Of a stretch of DNA of 64,000 nt, positions 1 through 8,264 are shown piece by piece; the stretch's first letter is position 1; the number at the start of each line of letters is the position of its first letter. The notes under the pieces were generated by a model. It was given only the letters and a program-made list of their open reading frames with translations, was not told where the DNA came from and searched no databases. Location: contig NZ_JAESVN010000001.1 of assembly GCF_016765775.1 (NCBI RefSeq), positions 682,001-746,000 on the forward strand, read 5' to 3'. Made by a program: the position numbers and the translations under genes. Source of the stretch: Szabonella alba. Its GTDB lineage: Bacteria; Pseudomonadota; Alphaproteobacteria; Rhodobacterales; Rhodobacteraceae.

Positions 1-676
1 CTGGGGCGCCAACCTTGCGCGCGGTCTGGTCAATTCGGTCCAGATCGCGCTGGGGGCCTTTGCCCTTGGCCTCGTGATCGGCACGGCGGGGGCTTATGGC
101 AAGCTTTACGGCGGGCCGGTCACGCGCGATCTGCTGGCGGTCTATACGACCGTTGTGCGCGCCGTGCCGGAACTGGTGCTGATCCTGATCCTGTATTTCG
201 CGGTCACCGATCTGGTCAATCAGGCGCTGGTCAGTTTCGGCTATGCGCGGGTGCAGATTTCGGGCGTTGCGGCAGGGATCGCGGTGCTGGGCGTAGTGCA
301 GGGGGCCTATTCGACGGAAGTGCTGCGCGGCGCGATCCTTGCCGTGCCGTCGGGCCAGATCGAGGCCGCGCGGGCGATGGGGATGCCGCCTGTGACACTG
401 GCGCGGCGCATCACCTTTCCTCTGATGCTGGCCAATGCGGTGCCGGGGCTGGCCAATCTGTGGCTGATCGCGACCAAGGACACGGCGCTGCTGGCCATTG
501 TGGGCTTTGCCGAACTGACCCTGCAGACGCGGCAGGCGGCGGCCTCGACCAAGGCCTTCCTGACCTTCTTTCTGGCGGCGGGGCTGCTTTACCTGCTGGT
601 CACGCTGATCTCGACCTTCTTGTTCGCCCGGGCCGAGAAATGGGCTCGGCGCGGTCAACGCGGGGGGCAGGCATGA
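1..676 (+). CDS. Polar amino-acid ABC transporter permease (HisQ-like), 5' partial
   Basis: Inner-membrane permease of a histidine/polar amino-acid ABC importer. The reading frame is open from base 2, so the N-terminus lies before the window; 224 residues are visible. Several hydrophobic segments occur, and the conserved EAA loop that contacts the ATPase is visible near the C-terminal third (EAARAMGMPP, about bases 361-390). The next gene encodes a second permease with a matching EAA loop and starts at an ATGA overlap, so the two form a heterodimer (HisQ/HisM type) in one operon. The binding protein and ATPase are not in the window and probably lie upstream. The substrate (basic amino acid, octopine/nopaline, glutamate) cannot be told from these permeases. 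Confidence 0.88.
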   Translation, partial: WGANLARGLVNSVQIALGAFALGLVIGTAGAYGKLYGGPVTRDLLAVYTTVVRAVPELVLILILYFAVTDLVNQALVSFGYARVQISGVAAGIAVLGVVQGAYSTEVLRGAILAVPSGQIEAARAMGMPPVTLARRITFPLMLANAVPGLANLWLIATKDTALLAIVGFAELTLQTRQAAASTKAFLTFFLAAGLLYLLVTLISTFLFARAEKWARRGQRGGQA

Positions 677-1446
677 GCCGGGGCTTCTGGCAGCCGCACC
701 GGATTGTGCTGATCGGGCTGGCGGTCCTGCTGGCGCTGTGGTGCGGTTGGGCGCTGCGCTGGGACTGGCTGCCGCGCTATCTGCCGCTGATGGCCGAGGG
801 CATCTGGCGCACGATCTGGCTTCTGGCGGTGACGGTCACGCTGGGCTTTCTGCTGGCGATCCCGCTGGGGTTGGCGCAGGCGGCGGGCCCCTGGTATCTG
901 GCGGCCCCCGCGCGGTCCTTCTGCACGGTGGTGCGCGGCACGCCGCTGCTGCTGCAACTTTGGTTGCTCTATTACGGGCTGGGGTCGCTGTTCCCGCAAT
1001 ATCCCTGGATTCGGGAAAGTGAACTTTGGCCCTATCTTCGGCAGGCCTGGCCCTATGCGGTTCTGGCGCTGACGATTTCCTTCGCGGGCTATGAGGGTGA
1101 GGTGATGCGCGGCGCCTTCAAGGGCGTGCCCTCGGGGCAGCTTGAGGCCGCGCGCGCGATGGGGATGCCGCGTTTCACCATCCTGCGCCGGATCTGGCTG
1201 CCACAGGCGATCCAGCGCGCCCTGCCCACACTGGGGGGCGAGACCGTGCTGCAGCTCAAGGCGACACCCCTTGTCGCGACGATCACGGTGATCGACATCT
1301 ATTCCGTGGCTTCGCGCGTGCGGCAGGATACGTTCATCGTCTATGAGCCGCTTTTGCTGCTGGCGCTGGTCTATATGGCGATCACCGGGATCATCGTGCT
1401 GGTCTTCCGCGCGCTGGAGGCGCGGGTGCCGAGCCGGGTGGCCTGA
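673..1446 (+). CDS. Polar amino-acid ABC transporter permease (HisM-like)
   Basis: Second membrane subunit of the same importer, 257 residues. The ATG at 673 overlaps the stop of the preceding permease (ATGA), which indicates translational coupling. An N-terminal membrane segment is followed by the BPD_transp_1 fold with the EAA loop LEAARAMGMPRFTILRR. Length and layout fit HisM/ArtM-type permeases. It is the last gene of the operon: a dispersed GC-rich repeat follows and the next gene is on the opposite strand. Confidence 0.88.
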   Translation: MSRGFWQPHRIVLIGLAVLLALWCGWALRWDWLPRYLPLMAEGIWRTIWLLAVTVTLGFLLAIPLGLAQAAGPWYLAAPARSFCTVVRGTPLLLQLWLLYYGLGSLFPQYPWIRESELWPYLRQAWPYAVLALTISFAGYEGEVMRGAFKGVPSGQLEAARAMGMPRFTILRRIWLPQAIQRALPTLGGETVLQLKATPLVATITVIDIYSVASRVRQDTFIVYEPLLLLALVYMAITGIIVLVFRALEARVPSRVA

Positions 1447-1467
1447 TGCAGGCGCCGGAGGGTAAAG

Positions 1468-1526
1468 CCGGGGGCGCTGCCCCCGGATCCCCCCGGACCC
1501 TTGAGGTATTTTGGCCAAGATGAAAA
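1468..1526 (+). repeat. Dispersed GC-rich repeat, copy 1 (subfamily A)
   Basis: A GC hairpin (CCGGGGGC-GCT-GCCCCCGG) is followed by a short constant tail, TTGAGGTATTTTGGCCAAGA and then TGAAA. The same tail recurs at 7902-7937, 52501-52552 and 58280-58345, and a related tail at 18954-19045, 24527-24590 and 26601-26691. It lies between the ABC permease operon and the convergent fieF-like gene, so the hairpin may also act in termination. Confidence 0.7.
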
Positions 1527-1552
1527 CGGCAGGGTCAGTCAGGACGCGGGGC

Positions 1553-2437
1553 TTAGTCAGGACGGGCGACATCCTTGTGGATGATCACATCGGCCTGCGG
1601 ATAGGCCAGCATGATCGTGCGGCGCAGGCCCGCACCGATATCATGCGCCTCCCGCAGGGTCAGGGTGCCATCCAGTTCGATATGCAGATGGACAAAGACC
1701 CGGCTGCCCGCGGTGCGGGTCTTGAGGTCGTGAAAGCCGCGCACCTCGGGCCAGTTGCGCGCCAGCGTCGCGATACCCTCGACAATCTCGGGATCGGCGG
1801 CGCGGTCCATCAGCGCATCCCAGGCCCCTTTGCCGATCTTCACCGCGCCAAGGGCAAGGAAGGCGGCGGCGGCAAGCGCGACGACCGAATCGATCTGCGT
1901 CAGCCCGAAGGCACTTGACGCCCAGAGCGCACCGATTGCACCAAGATTGGGGATGAGATCGCCCAGATAATGCAGCCGGTCGGCGGCAACGACGCGGTTT
2001 TTCGTGCGCCGCGCGATGCGCCCCTGCCAGAGCACCAGCAAAAGCGTCAGCACGACCGAGGCACCCATCACCAGCATGCCGCGCAGTTCCGAGGCAAGCT
2101 GCACGGGCTGGGGTGAGACCAGCCTGCCAAGGGCTGCAGCGGCAATGACAGCGGCGGAAACCATGATGAAGACTGACTGACCAAGGGCTGCCAGATCCTC
2201 GGCCGAGGAATGGCCGAAGCCGTGATCCTCATCCGGGGGGCGGGCCGCGTAAAGAATCGCGGCCATCGCCCCCAGCGACATGATGAGATCAAGCGCACTG
2301 TCGGCAAGTGAGGCCGCGACCGAAAGCGCGCCGGTTTCCGCCAGCGCCCAAAGCTTGAGCGCGACAAGGATCAGCGCCACCGTCACCGAAGCAGAGGCGG
2401 CGGAAAGGTTCATCCGTGTGGTGTCATTCAGGGCCAT
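1553..2437 (-). CDS. Cation diffusion facilitator (FieF-like)
   Basis: Proton-coupled exporter of divalent metals (Zn, Fe, Cd or Mn) in the inner membrane, 294 residues, the usual length for FieF/YiiP. Six membrane segments can be drawn. The metal-site signature SLADSALD (TM2) and the HxxxD motif HYLGD (TM5) are both present, as in FieF. The cytoplasmic C-terminal domain (from about residue 205) keeps conserved histidines (FVHLHIELD and a VIIHKD tail). The metal cannot be assigned with certainty. The gene is monocistronic, convergent with the ABC permeases. Confidence 0.88.
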   Translation of the reverse strand: MALNDTTRMNLSAASASVTVALILVALKLWALAETGALSVAASLADSALDLIMSLGAMAAILYAARPPDEDHGFGHSSAEDLAALGQSVFIMVSAAVIAAAALGRLVSPQPVQLASELRGMLVMGASVVLTLLLVLWQGRIARRTKNRVVAADRLHYLGDLIPNLGAIGALWASSAFGLTQIDSVVALAAAAFLALGAVKIGKGAWDALMDRAADPEIVEGIATLARNWPEVRGFHDLKTRTAGSRVFVHLHIELDGTLTLREAHDIGAGLRRTIMLAYPQADVIIHKDVARPD

Positions 2438-2491
2438 GGCCCGGTCCCTTTTCCGGCTATGGGTCCGCCGGGGCAGGCCGGGCAGGTCAGT

Positions 2492-3037
2492 CTAGTCGAA
2501 GCTTTCACCGGGTTCCACACCCCAAAGGGCCTGCCGCTCGATCCAGCCGCTGTCGGATCCGGCCGCGACGCGGCACCAGTCGCCCTGACAGGCCAGAGGC
2601 CGCACGATCACCCCGGCCTCGGCGCGCAGGATAACCGGCGCATCGGGCTGCGGGTTGCTGCGCAGATCTGCAATTTCGGGACGGATCAGCGCCGAACGCA
2701 CGCCCGAAAGCAGCGAATAATGCACCCAGCCGCCCAGTCCGTCGGCATCCTCGACCCGGCGCCAGTTGTCATGTTCGGCGGTGATGCGCAGGGGCATTCC
2801 GGCGGTGGTGAACACCCAGTCGATGCGATGCGTCAGGCCGGGGCCGCGCCGGGCGTTGCCCTCCCGCGCCTTGAGCGAGACATAGCGCGGCAGGGGCAGG
2901 TTGGTGACAGCCCCGCGCTGGATGCCATCGACGGCTGGCACCGCGGTTTCCGCCACGCCCTGCGCGCGCAGATCCGCCGCCGCAAGGCCAAGCGCCAGCA
3001 TCATGGAGGTGACGATCGGAAGAATCCGTCGTTTCAT
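2492..3037 (-). CDS. Secreted SH3-domain protein
   Basis: 181 residues from the ATG at 3037, chosen because it is followed at once by a signal peptide (MKRRILPIVTSMMLALGLAA) and preceded by an AGGA-type ribosome site; the open frame extends 65 codons further without typical coding character. After the signal peptide come two bacterial SH3-like segments: roughly residues 50-110 (SLKAREGNARRGPG, then LRITAEHDNWRRVEDADGLG) and 120-175 (ADLRSNPQPDAPV, then GDWCRVAAGSDSGWIERQAL). This fits periplasmic SH3_4/SH3_3 proteins thought to bind cell-wall peptides. The exact function is unknown. It is divergent from the dehydrogenase gene. Confidence 0.82.
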   Translation of the reverse strand: MKRRILPIVTSMMLALGLAAADLRAQGVAETAVPAVDGIQRGAVTNLPLPRYVSLKAREGNARRGPGLTHRIDWVFTTAGMPLRITAEHDNWRRVEDADGLGGWVHYSLLSGVRSALIRPEIADLRSNPQPDAPVILRAEAGVIVRPLACQGDWCRVAAGSDSGWIERQALWGVEPGESFD

Positions 3038-3222
3038 TGTCCTGTCCTGCCCATCCGGCGCATGCCGGCCTCGATTTGCGCCGCATTTCGGGCAAAGCGG
3101 CCCGGGTGCGGCGTCATTCAACGGCTTCATCGCCATCCTGTTCGCGGCAGGGGTTGTGCCGCCCTCCGCTTCCCGGCACCTTGCCAGTTGGGAAACCGAT
3201 TTGGAAGAGGAACGGGATAGAC

Positions 3223-4209
3223 ATGCCTTCATCGCGCCTGTGTGTTGTCGTGACGCGACGCCTGCCTGAAGTGGTGGAAACCCGGCTTAAGGAGCTTTTC
3301 GACGTCGAGTTGCGCGACCCCGATACCAAGATGACGCGCGAGGAACTGGCCGCAGCCCTTGGCCGCGCCGATGTGCTGGTGCCTTGCGTGACCGATCAGA
3401 TTGATGCCGGATTGCTGGCGCAGGCGGGGGAACGGCTGAAGCTGATCGCGAATTATGGCGCCGGGGTGGACCATATCGACGTGGAAACCGCGCGGCGCCG
3501 GGGCATACTGGTGTCGAACACGCCCGGCGTGGTGACCGAGGATACCGCCGACATGACCATGGCACTGCTGCTGGCGGTTACCCGGCGCATTCCCGAAGGG
3601 CTGGCCGAGATGCAGGCCGGAAACTGGGGCGGCTGGGCGCCGATGGCGCATCTGGGCGGGCGGATCGGCGGGCGCCGGCTGGGCATTCTGGGCATGGGGC
3701 GGATCGGTCAGGCCGTTGCGCGGCGGGCGCGGGTCTTCGGCATGCAGATCCATTATCACAACCGTCGCCGTCTGCGCCCCGAGACCGAGGCGGATCTGGA
3801 TGCGACCTGGTGGGAAAGCCTGGATCAGATGATCGCGCGGATGGATATGATCTCGGTCAACTGCCCGCATACGCCCTCGACCTTCCACCTGATCAATGCG
3901 CGGCGGATCAAGCTGATGAAGCCGACAGCGGTGATTGTGAACACCTCGCGCGGGGAGGTGATCGACGAGAATGCGCTGACGCGCGGGCTGCGGGCGGGCG
4001 ATATCGCGGGTGCCGGGCTGGATGTGTTCGAACATGGCCATGAGATCAACCCGCGCCTGCGGCAAGCGCCCAATGTCGTGCTGCTGCCGCATATGGGATC
4101 GGCCACGGTCGAGGGACGAATCGAGATGGGCGAAAAGGTCATCATCAATATCAAGACCTTCGCCGACGGCCACCGCCCGCCGGATCAGGTTCTGCCGGGG
4201 ATGCTGTAG
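3223..4209 (+). CDS. D-2-hydroxyacid dehydrogenase (D-glycerate dehydrogenase / hydroxypyruvate reductase type)
   Basis: NAD(P)H-dependent reductase of glyoxylate/hydroxypyruvate, 328 residues. The ATG at 3223 follows a GAGG site (3207-3210); the frame is open further upstream but without a better start. The Rossmann signature GILGMGRIGQAVARRA is near residue 150. The catalytic Arg lies in NTSRGEVIDE, followed by the catalytic Glu region and the His of LLPHMGSAT. The N-terminal part has the NYGAGVDHID segment of this family. The likely role is glyoxylate/serine metabolism; substrate preference is inferred from family resemblance only. Confidence 0.88.
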   Translation: MPSSRLCVVVTRRLPEVVETRLKELFDVELRDPDTKMTREELAAALGRADVLVPCVTDQIDAGLLAQAGERLKLIANYGAGVDHIDVETARRRGILVSNTPGVVTEDTADMTMALLLAVTRRIPEGLAEMQAGNWGGWAPMAHLGGRIGGRRLGILGMGRIGQAVARRARVFGMQIHYHNRRRLRPETEADLDATWWESLDQMIARMDMISVNCPHTPSTFHLINARRIKLMKPTAVIVNTSRGEVIDENALTRGLRAGDIAGAGLDVFEHGHEINPRLRQAPNVVLLPHMGSATVEGRIEMGEKVIINIKTFADGHRPPDQVLPGML

Positions 4210-4287
4210 GGTCGGCCAAGGAGGCCAGTGGTTCGCGCCCGATTCTCAAGGAAACCGGGACAGCCTGCGCGCCTGATCGGATGGATT

Positions 4288-4361
4288 TGGAGCGGGCGAC
4301 GGGAATCGAACCCGTGTCTCTAGCTTGGAAGGCTAGGGTCTTACCATTACACAACGCCCGC
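4288..4361 (-). tRNA. tRNA-Gly(UCC)
   Basis: On the minus strand the sequence folds as a cloverleaf. The acceptor stem GCGGGCG (4355-4361) pairs with CGCCCGC (4292-4298). The anticodon loop CTTCCAA is held by a CTAGC/GCTAG stem, giving anticodon TCC, which reads GGA/GGG glycine codons. The T-arm contains GGTTCGATTCC. CCA is encoded at 4288-4290. Length is 74 bases including CCA. Confidence 0.96.
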
Positions 4362-4532
4362 GTTGCCGGAACGGTATAACCGCCGAAACCGGCGGCTGCA
4401 AGACTTGCGGGGCGGATTTGGCGGCGGCGCGGCGGGATGCTGCGCCGGTTTATGCGTGAACGTCCTGAAGGTCGTGACTGTCCGGGAAGGCGGGGAATCG
4501 GGGCGGGACAAAGGGCGCGCGGGGCGGGGCGA

Positions 4533-4577
4533 CAAAACACAAACGGGCGGCCCCGGCGAAACCCGGGCCGCCCGTCA
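4533..4577 (-). terminator. Rho-independent terminator of the 5'-nucleotidase gene
   Basis: An 11-base inverted repeat, ACGGGCGGCCC (4543-4553) and GGGCCGCCCGT (4565-4575), sits just behind the stop of the minus-strand 5'-nucleotidase gene. On that strand it is followed by a T-rich run (GTTTGTGTTTTG). The rest of 4362-4532 holds nothing recognisable. Confidence 0.8.
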
Positions 4578-4594
4578 GTCGCTGGCATTGCGCC

Positions 4595-6190
4595 TTATTT
4601 CACCGTGATGCGGCCATCCAGTCCGGCCTTCACCACCCCGTTTGCGGCGATATATTCGGCCAGCACATCGGCCAGATCGGGGCCGTAATCATAGGCGTTC
4701 TGCGCGTCGATGAAGACGCGGAACCCGTCGCCGCCCTGACGGACATAGTTGTTCGTCACTGCGCCATAGGTGGCATCGGGATCAATGGGCACCCAGCCCT
4801 CGCCGTCGCGCACCATCACCTCCGAGACGCGCGCGCCCGGTTCGGCGGCGGGGTCGATGGTGTATTTCAGCCCCGCGACCTGCGCAAAGCGGCCTGCGGC
4901 ATCTTCCATCTGGCTGGCGCCGTTTTCCAGCGCCGCGACAACCTGCGCCCCGGTCACCTGAAAGGTTGAGAGCGTGTTCTGGAAGGGCAGAACCGCCAGC
5001 ACCGCGCCCATGGTCACTTCACCCGCCGGGATGCTGGCGCGGATACCGCCGCCGTTCTGGATTGCGATGGTGACGCCCTGATCCTTCACCCGGTCCAGCA
5101 TCGATTCCGCGATCAGATTACCAAGCGCGCATTCCACGGCCCGGCAGGTGTCGCGGCTGCCATCCAGATCAACCGGAGAATTCGCCACGATCCGGGATTT
5201 CAATTCCTCGATGGGACCGGCAAGCTCGGCCACCCGGGCCTCGATGGCCGGATCGGGCGTGACCGAGGCATCCAGCAGGATCGTGTTGCCCCCGGCATGG
5301 ATCAGATTGCCCGCGTCATCGAAGGTCAGTTCGGCATGGCCGAGATATTTCGAATAGGCATAGGCCTGCACGACCGGCACGATGCCGCCCGCCTCGGTAT
5401 CGACCCAGGTCGGATAGGGGCCGTGACGGTCGGGATTATCGGCCGAAAGATAGGTGTGCGAATGGCCGCCCACCACGATATCGACGCCCGCGACGCGGGC
5501 CGCGATCTCCATATCCTTGCTATAGCCGACATGGGTCAGTGCGATGATCTTGTTCACGCCTTCGGCCTCAAGGGCTGCGACATCGGCCTTCAGGCTGTCG
5601 ATCTCATCCTGAAAGATCACATCGGGGCCGGGGCTGGAGGTGTCCACCGTATCGGTGGCCAGCGCCGAGATGATGCCGATCTTCTCGCCCCCCACATCCA
5701 GCACGACATGATTCTTCACGCGGTCGGCGAGCAGATTGCTCCGGCTGACATCCAGATTGCCGGAAATCACCGGAAAGCTGATCTTTTCGATGAAATCGGC
5801 CAGCGCCTGCGGACCGTCATCGAATTCATGATTGCCGACGGCCATGACGTCAAAGCCGATCTGCTCCATGAACTCTGCCTCAACCGCGCCCTTGTAGGTC
5901 GTATACATCAGGCTGCCCTGAAACTGGTCGCCCGCATCCAGAACGATCACATTCTGGCCGTCAGCGCGCAGCGCCTCACGCAATTCGTTGATCTTGGTTG
6001 CGACCCGCGCCACACCGCCGAAACATTTGTTTTCGGCCGCATCCTCGGCCGAACAGGTCGAATCATAGGCGTTGATCGCCTCGATACGGCTGTGCAGGTC
6101 ATTGATGTGCAGCACATGCAGCGTGTAATCCGCCGAAGCGGTGCCGGCGGCCCAGATCAGGGCCGTCGAGGCCAGAAGTCGCGCGATCAT
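4595..6190 (-). CDS. Secreted bifunctional 5'-nucleotidase / UDP-sugar diphosphatase family
   Basis: Periplasmic metallophosphatase that releases nucleosides and phosphate from nucleotides, 531 residues. A signal peptide ends near residue 20 (GTASA then DYTLH). The N-terminal calcineurin-like domain shows the metal motifs INDLHSR, DAGDQFQGS, VGNHEFDDG and GGHSHTYL. The C-terminal 5'-nucleotidase domain (from about residue 335) has the substrate motif NGGGIRASIPAG and the late conserved YVRQGGDGF. Length matches UshA/NT5E-type enzymes. It is monocistronic with its own terminator. Nucleosides produced here could feed the BMP-type importer encoded at 28754-33624, although the genes are not linked. 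Confidence 0.9.
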   Translation of the reverse strand: MIARLLASTALIWAAGTASADYTLHVLHINDLHSRIEAINAYDSTCSAEDAAENKCFGGVARVATKINELREALRADGQNVIVLDAGDQFQGSLMYTTYKGAVEAEFMEQIGFDVMAVGNHEFDDGPQALADFIEKISFPVISGNLDVSRSNLLADRVKNHVVLDVGGEKIGIISALATDTVDTSSPGPDVIFQDEIDSLKADVAALEAEGVNKIIALTHVGYSKDMEIAARVAGVDIVVGGHSHTYLSADNPDRHGPYPTWVDTEAGGIVPVVQAYAYSKYLGHAELTFDDAGNLIHAGGNTILLDASVTPDPAIEARVAELAGPIEELKSRIVANSPVDLDGSRDTCRAVECALGNLIAESMLDRVKDQGVTIAIQNGGGIRASIPAGEVTMGAVLAVLPFQNTLSTFQVTGAQVVAALENGASQMEDAAGRFAQVAGLKYTIDPAAEPGARVSEVMVRDGEGWVPIDPDATYGAVTNNYVRQGGDGFRVFIDAQNAYDYGPDLADVLAEYIAANGVVKAGLDGRITVK

Positions 6191-6407
6191 CGGTCAGGTT
6201 CTCCCCGAAGTTGGTGATGGCTCAAGACTGCTGCGGTTGCCCTGCAGAGTCAAAGCCTGTTATCGGCACGACCCTGCCAGAGTTTTCCGGCGCTTATGTG
6301 ACAGTCGGACTGGCTTGCGCGCCCCGCATCAGTGAAGGGCTGTGTCACGCCTTGTGATCCCGCACTGGCCCATTGACCGATCCCGCGCCACAGGGCATGA
6401 GGCAGCC

Positions 6408-6764
6408 ATGCTGATCTTCAAGATTTTCCGCCGATCCGAATGGAATGACCTGATCGCCGCCGGCGAAAGCGCGGGCGCGCCCGTGGATATCGCCGATGGC
6501 TATATTCATTTCTCAACCGCAGCACAGGTGGCCGGGACGGCCGCGAAACATTTCGCGCGTGAAAGCGATCTGGTGCTGGTCGCGGTCGAGGCTGACCGGC
6601 TGGGCGTCGATCTGAAATGGGAAGCCTCACGCGGGGGGGCGCTGTTTCCGCATCTTTACCGGCCCTTGCGCCATGCGGATGTGGTCTGGGACAAATCCCT
6701 GCCGCTGGGGGCCTCAGGCCATATCTTCCCCGAAGGCCATCTGTTCCCGGGGTCACGGGCATGA
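6408..6764 (+). CDS. DUF952 family protein
   Basis: 118 residues from the ATG at 6408, which has a GAGG-type site at -4 to -9 and starts at the family's usual [12 protein letters not shown]; a longer upstream start (6342) adds residues atypical of the family. Conserved DUF952 segments are visible: [12 protein letters not shown], the [15 protein letters not shown] strand, and FPHLYRPL followed by a proline-free tail. The function of DUF952 is not established; some members are fused to other enzymes. It overlaps pyrD by 4 bases (ATGA), so the two are cotranslated. Confidence 0.85.
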   Translation: MLIFKIFRRSEWNDLIAAGESAGAPVDIADGYIHFSTAAQVAGTAAKHFARESDLVLVAVEADRLGVDLKWEASRGGALFPHLYRPLRHADVVWDKSLPLGASGHIFPEGHLFPGSRA

Positions 6765-7840
6765 GTGTGGCGGGCGCGCCCAACGGTCTGCGGGACCGGA
6801 TCGGACTGGCGCTGCTGCACCGGCTGGACCCGGAACGCGCGCATGGCCTGTCTCTGACGGCGCTGCGGCTGGGGCTGGCGCCCTTGCCCGGGCCGGTGAC
6901 GGGCGCGCGGCTGCGCTGCACTCTGGCGGGGCTCGATCTGCCCAATCCGGTCGGGCTGGCCGCCGGATATGACAAGAATGCCGAAGCACTCGCCCCGCTG
7001 ATGCGCGCCGGTTTCGGCTTTCTTGAGGTCGGTGCCGCAACGCCGCTGCCGCAGCCCGGCAATCCGCGTCCGCGCCTGTTTCGCCTGACCGGGGACCGCG
7101 CCGCGATCAACCGCTTCGGGTTCAACAATAACGGGATGGAACCTATTGCCGCCCGTCTGGCGGCGCGGCCACAGGGCATTCCGGTCGGGCTGAATCTGGG
7201 AGCCAACAAGACATCGGCCGACCGCGCCGCCGATTTTGCCCACGTTCTGGCCCATTGCGGCCCCCATGCGGATTTTGCGACGGTCAATGTCTCCTCGCCC
7301 AATACCGAAAAGCTGCGCGATCTGCAGGGCCGCGCGGCACTGACGGCGCTGCTGGGGGGCGTGATGGAGGCGCGGGCGGGGCTGTCCCGGCCGATCCCGG
7401 TCTTTCTGAAGATCGCGCCCGACCTGACGGCGGATGAACTGGCCGAGATCGCCGAGGTGGCGCTGGCCTCGGGCCTGTCGGGGATCATCGCGACCAACAC
7501 GACCCTGTCGCGTGAGGGGCTGACCAGCCCGCATCGCGCCGAGGCGGGGGGCCTGTCCGGCGCGCCGCTGTTTGAACGCACGACCCGCATTCTGGCGCAA
7601 CTGTCGCAACTGACCGGGGGGCGGTTGCCGCTGATCGGGGTGGGCGGCATCGGATCGGCGGATCAGGCCTATGCCAAGATCCGCGCCGGGGCCTCGGCGG
7701 TGCAGATCTATACGGCGATGGTCTATCGCGGGCTGGGACTTGCCGCCGAAATCGCGACCGGGCTGGAGACGCTGCTGGCAAGGGACGGATTTGCATCGGT
7801 CGCCGAGGCGGTGGGAACGGATCGCGACCGCTGGCTGTAG
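6761..7840 (+). CDS. pyrD: Dihydroorotate dehydrogenase, quinone-dependent class 2
   Basis: Fourth step of de novo UMP synthesis: oxidises dihydroorotate to orotate with FMN and passes electrons to ubiquinone at the inner membrane. 359 residues, the normal length for class 2. The N-terminal extension (about residues 1-45) that binds the membrane/quinone is present. The FMN/substrate core shows [42 protein letters not shown] and the catalytic-base region NVSSPNT near residue 177, with phosphate-binding GVGGIGS towards the C-terminus. The start at 6761 overlaps DUF952 (ATGA). Confidence 0.95.
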   Translation: MSVAGAPNGLRDRIGLALLHRLDPERAHGLSLTALRLGLAPLPGPVTGARLRCTLAGLDLPNPVGLAAGYDKNAEALAPLMRAGFGFLEVGAATPLPQPGNPRPRLFRLTGDRAAINRFGFNNNGMEPIAARLAARPQGIPVGLNLGANKTSADRAADFAHVLAHCGPHADFATVNVSSPNTEKLRDLQGRAALTALLGGVMEARAGLSRPIPVFLKIAPDLTADELAEIAEVALASGLSGIIATNTTLSREGLTSPHRAEAGGLSGAPLFERTTRILAQLSQLTGGRLPLIGVGGIGSADQAYAKIRAGASAVQIYTAMVYRGLGLAAEIATGLETLLARDGFASVAEAVGTDRDRWL

Positions 7841-7901
7841 GCCTTGGGCGCCTCGGACGGGGTGCCTTGCCGTGAAACCGGCCGCGGTGAGGGAACCGGG
7901 G

Positions 7902-7937
7902 AAGCCTCAGGCGGAGGTATTTTTGCCAGGATGAAAG
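7902..7937 (+). repeat. Dispersed GC-rich repeat, copy 2 (subfamily A, partial)
   Basis: The tail GGAGGTATTTTTGCCAGGAT followed by GAAAG matches the constant tail of copy 1. The preceding GC hairpin is degenerate here. It lies between pyrD and the convergent Lrp-type gene. Confidence 0.55.
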
Positions 7938-7969
7938 ACCGGATGAATGCCGGTGCTGTATTCCGGCGA

Positions 7970-8206
7970 TCAGAAGGCGCGGAAGGTCATCGTGGTCAGG
8001 GTGCGCATGATGCCCGGAATGTCGAAAAGGCGTTCCGACAGGTAATGGCCGACATCCTGATCGGCGGGGATATAGATCTTGGCGATCAGGTCATATTCGC
8101 CGCTGGTCGAGAAAAGCTCGGACACGATCTCACGGTCATAGATGGCATTTGCCACCTCATAGGTCTTGCCGGGGGTGCAGCGGAACTGGACGAATACGCA
8201 GATCAT
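7970..8206 (-). CDS. Stand-alone Lrp/AsnC ligand-binding (RAM) domain protein
   Basis: 78 residues, the length of a single RAM/AsnC_trans_reg domain without a helix-turn-helix. It starts MICVFVQFRCTPGKTYEVA and has the characteristic STSGEYDLIAKIY strand and a late G-x-x-R-T segment (DIPGIMRTLTTM). Such proteins form dimers or octamers and may bind small molecules or act as partners of full Lrp proteins. It has no DNA-binding domain of its own. The nearest upstream gene on this strand is the helicase, 58 bases away. Confidence 0.88.
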   Translation of the reverse strand: MICVFVQFRCTPGKTYEVANAIYDREIVSELFSTSGEYDLIAKIYIPADQDVGHYLSERLFDIPGIMRTLTTMTFRAF

Positions 8207-8264
8207 CGGGGCCTCATCGGGTTTCGGGTCGATCCTAGGGCAAGCGCCTGCGCGAAGGAAGGGG

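Noticed and set aside
3037-3222. Longer N-terminus for the D-2-hydroxyacid dehydrogenase
   Set aside because: The extra 62 residues are unlike the family and overlap the 5' region of the divergent SH3 gene; a ribosome site precedes the ATG at 3223.
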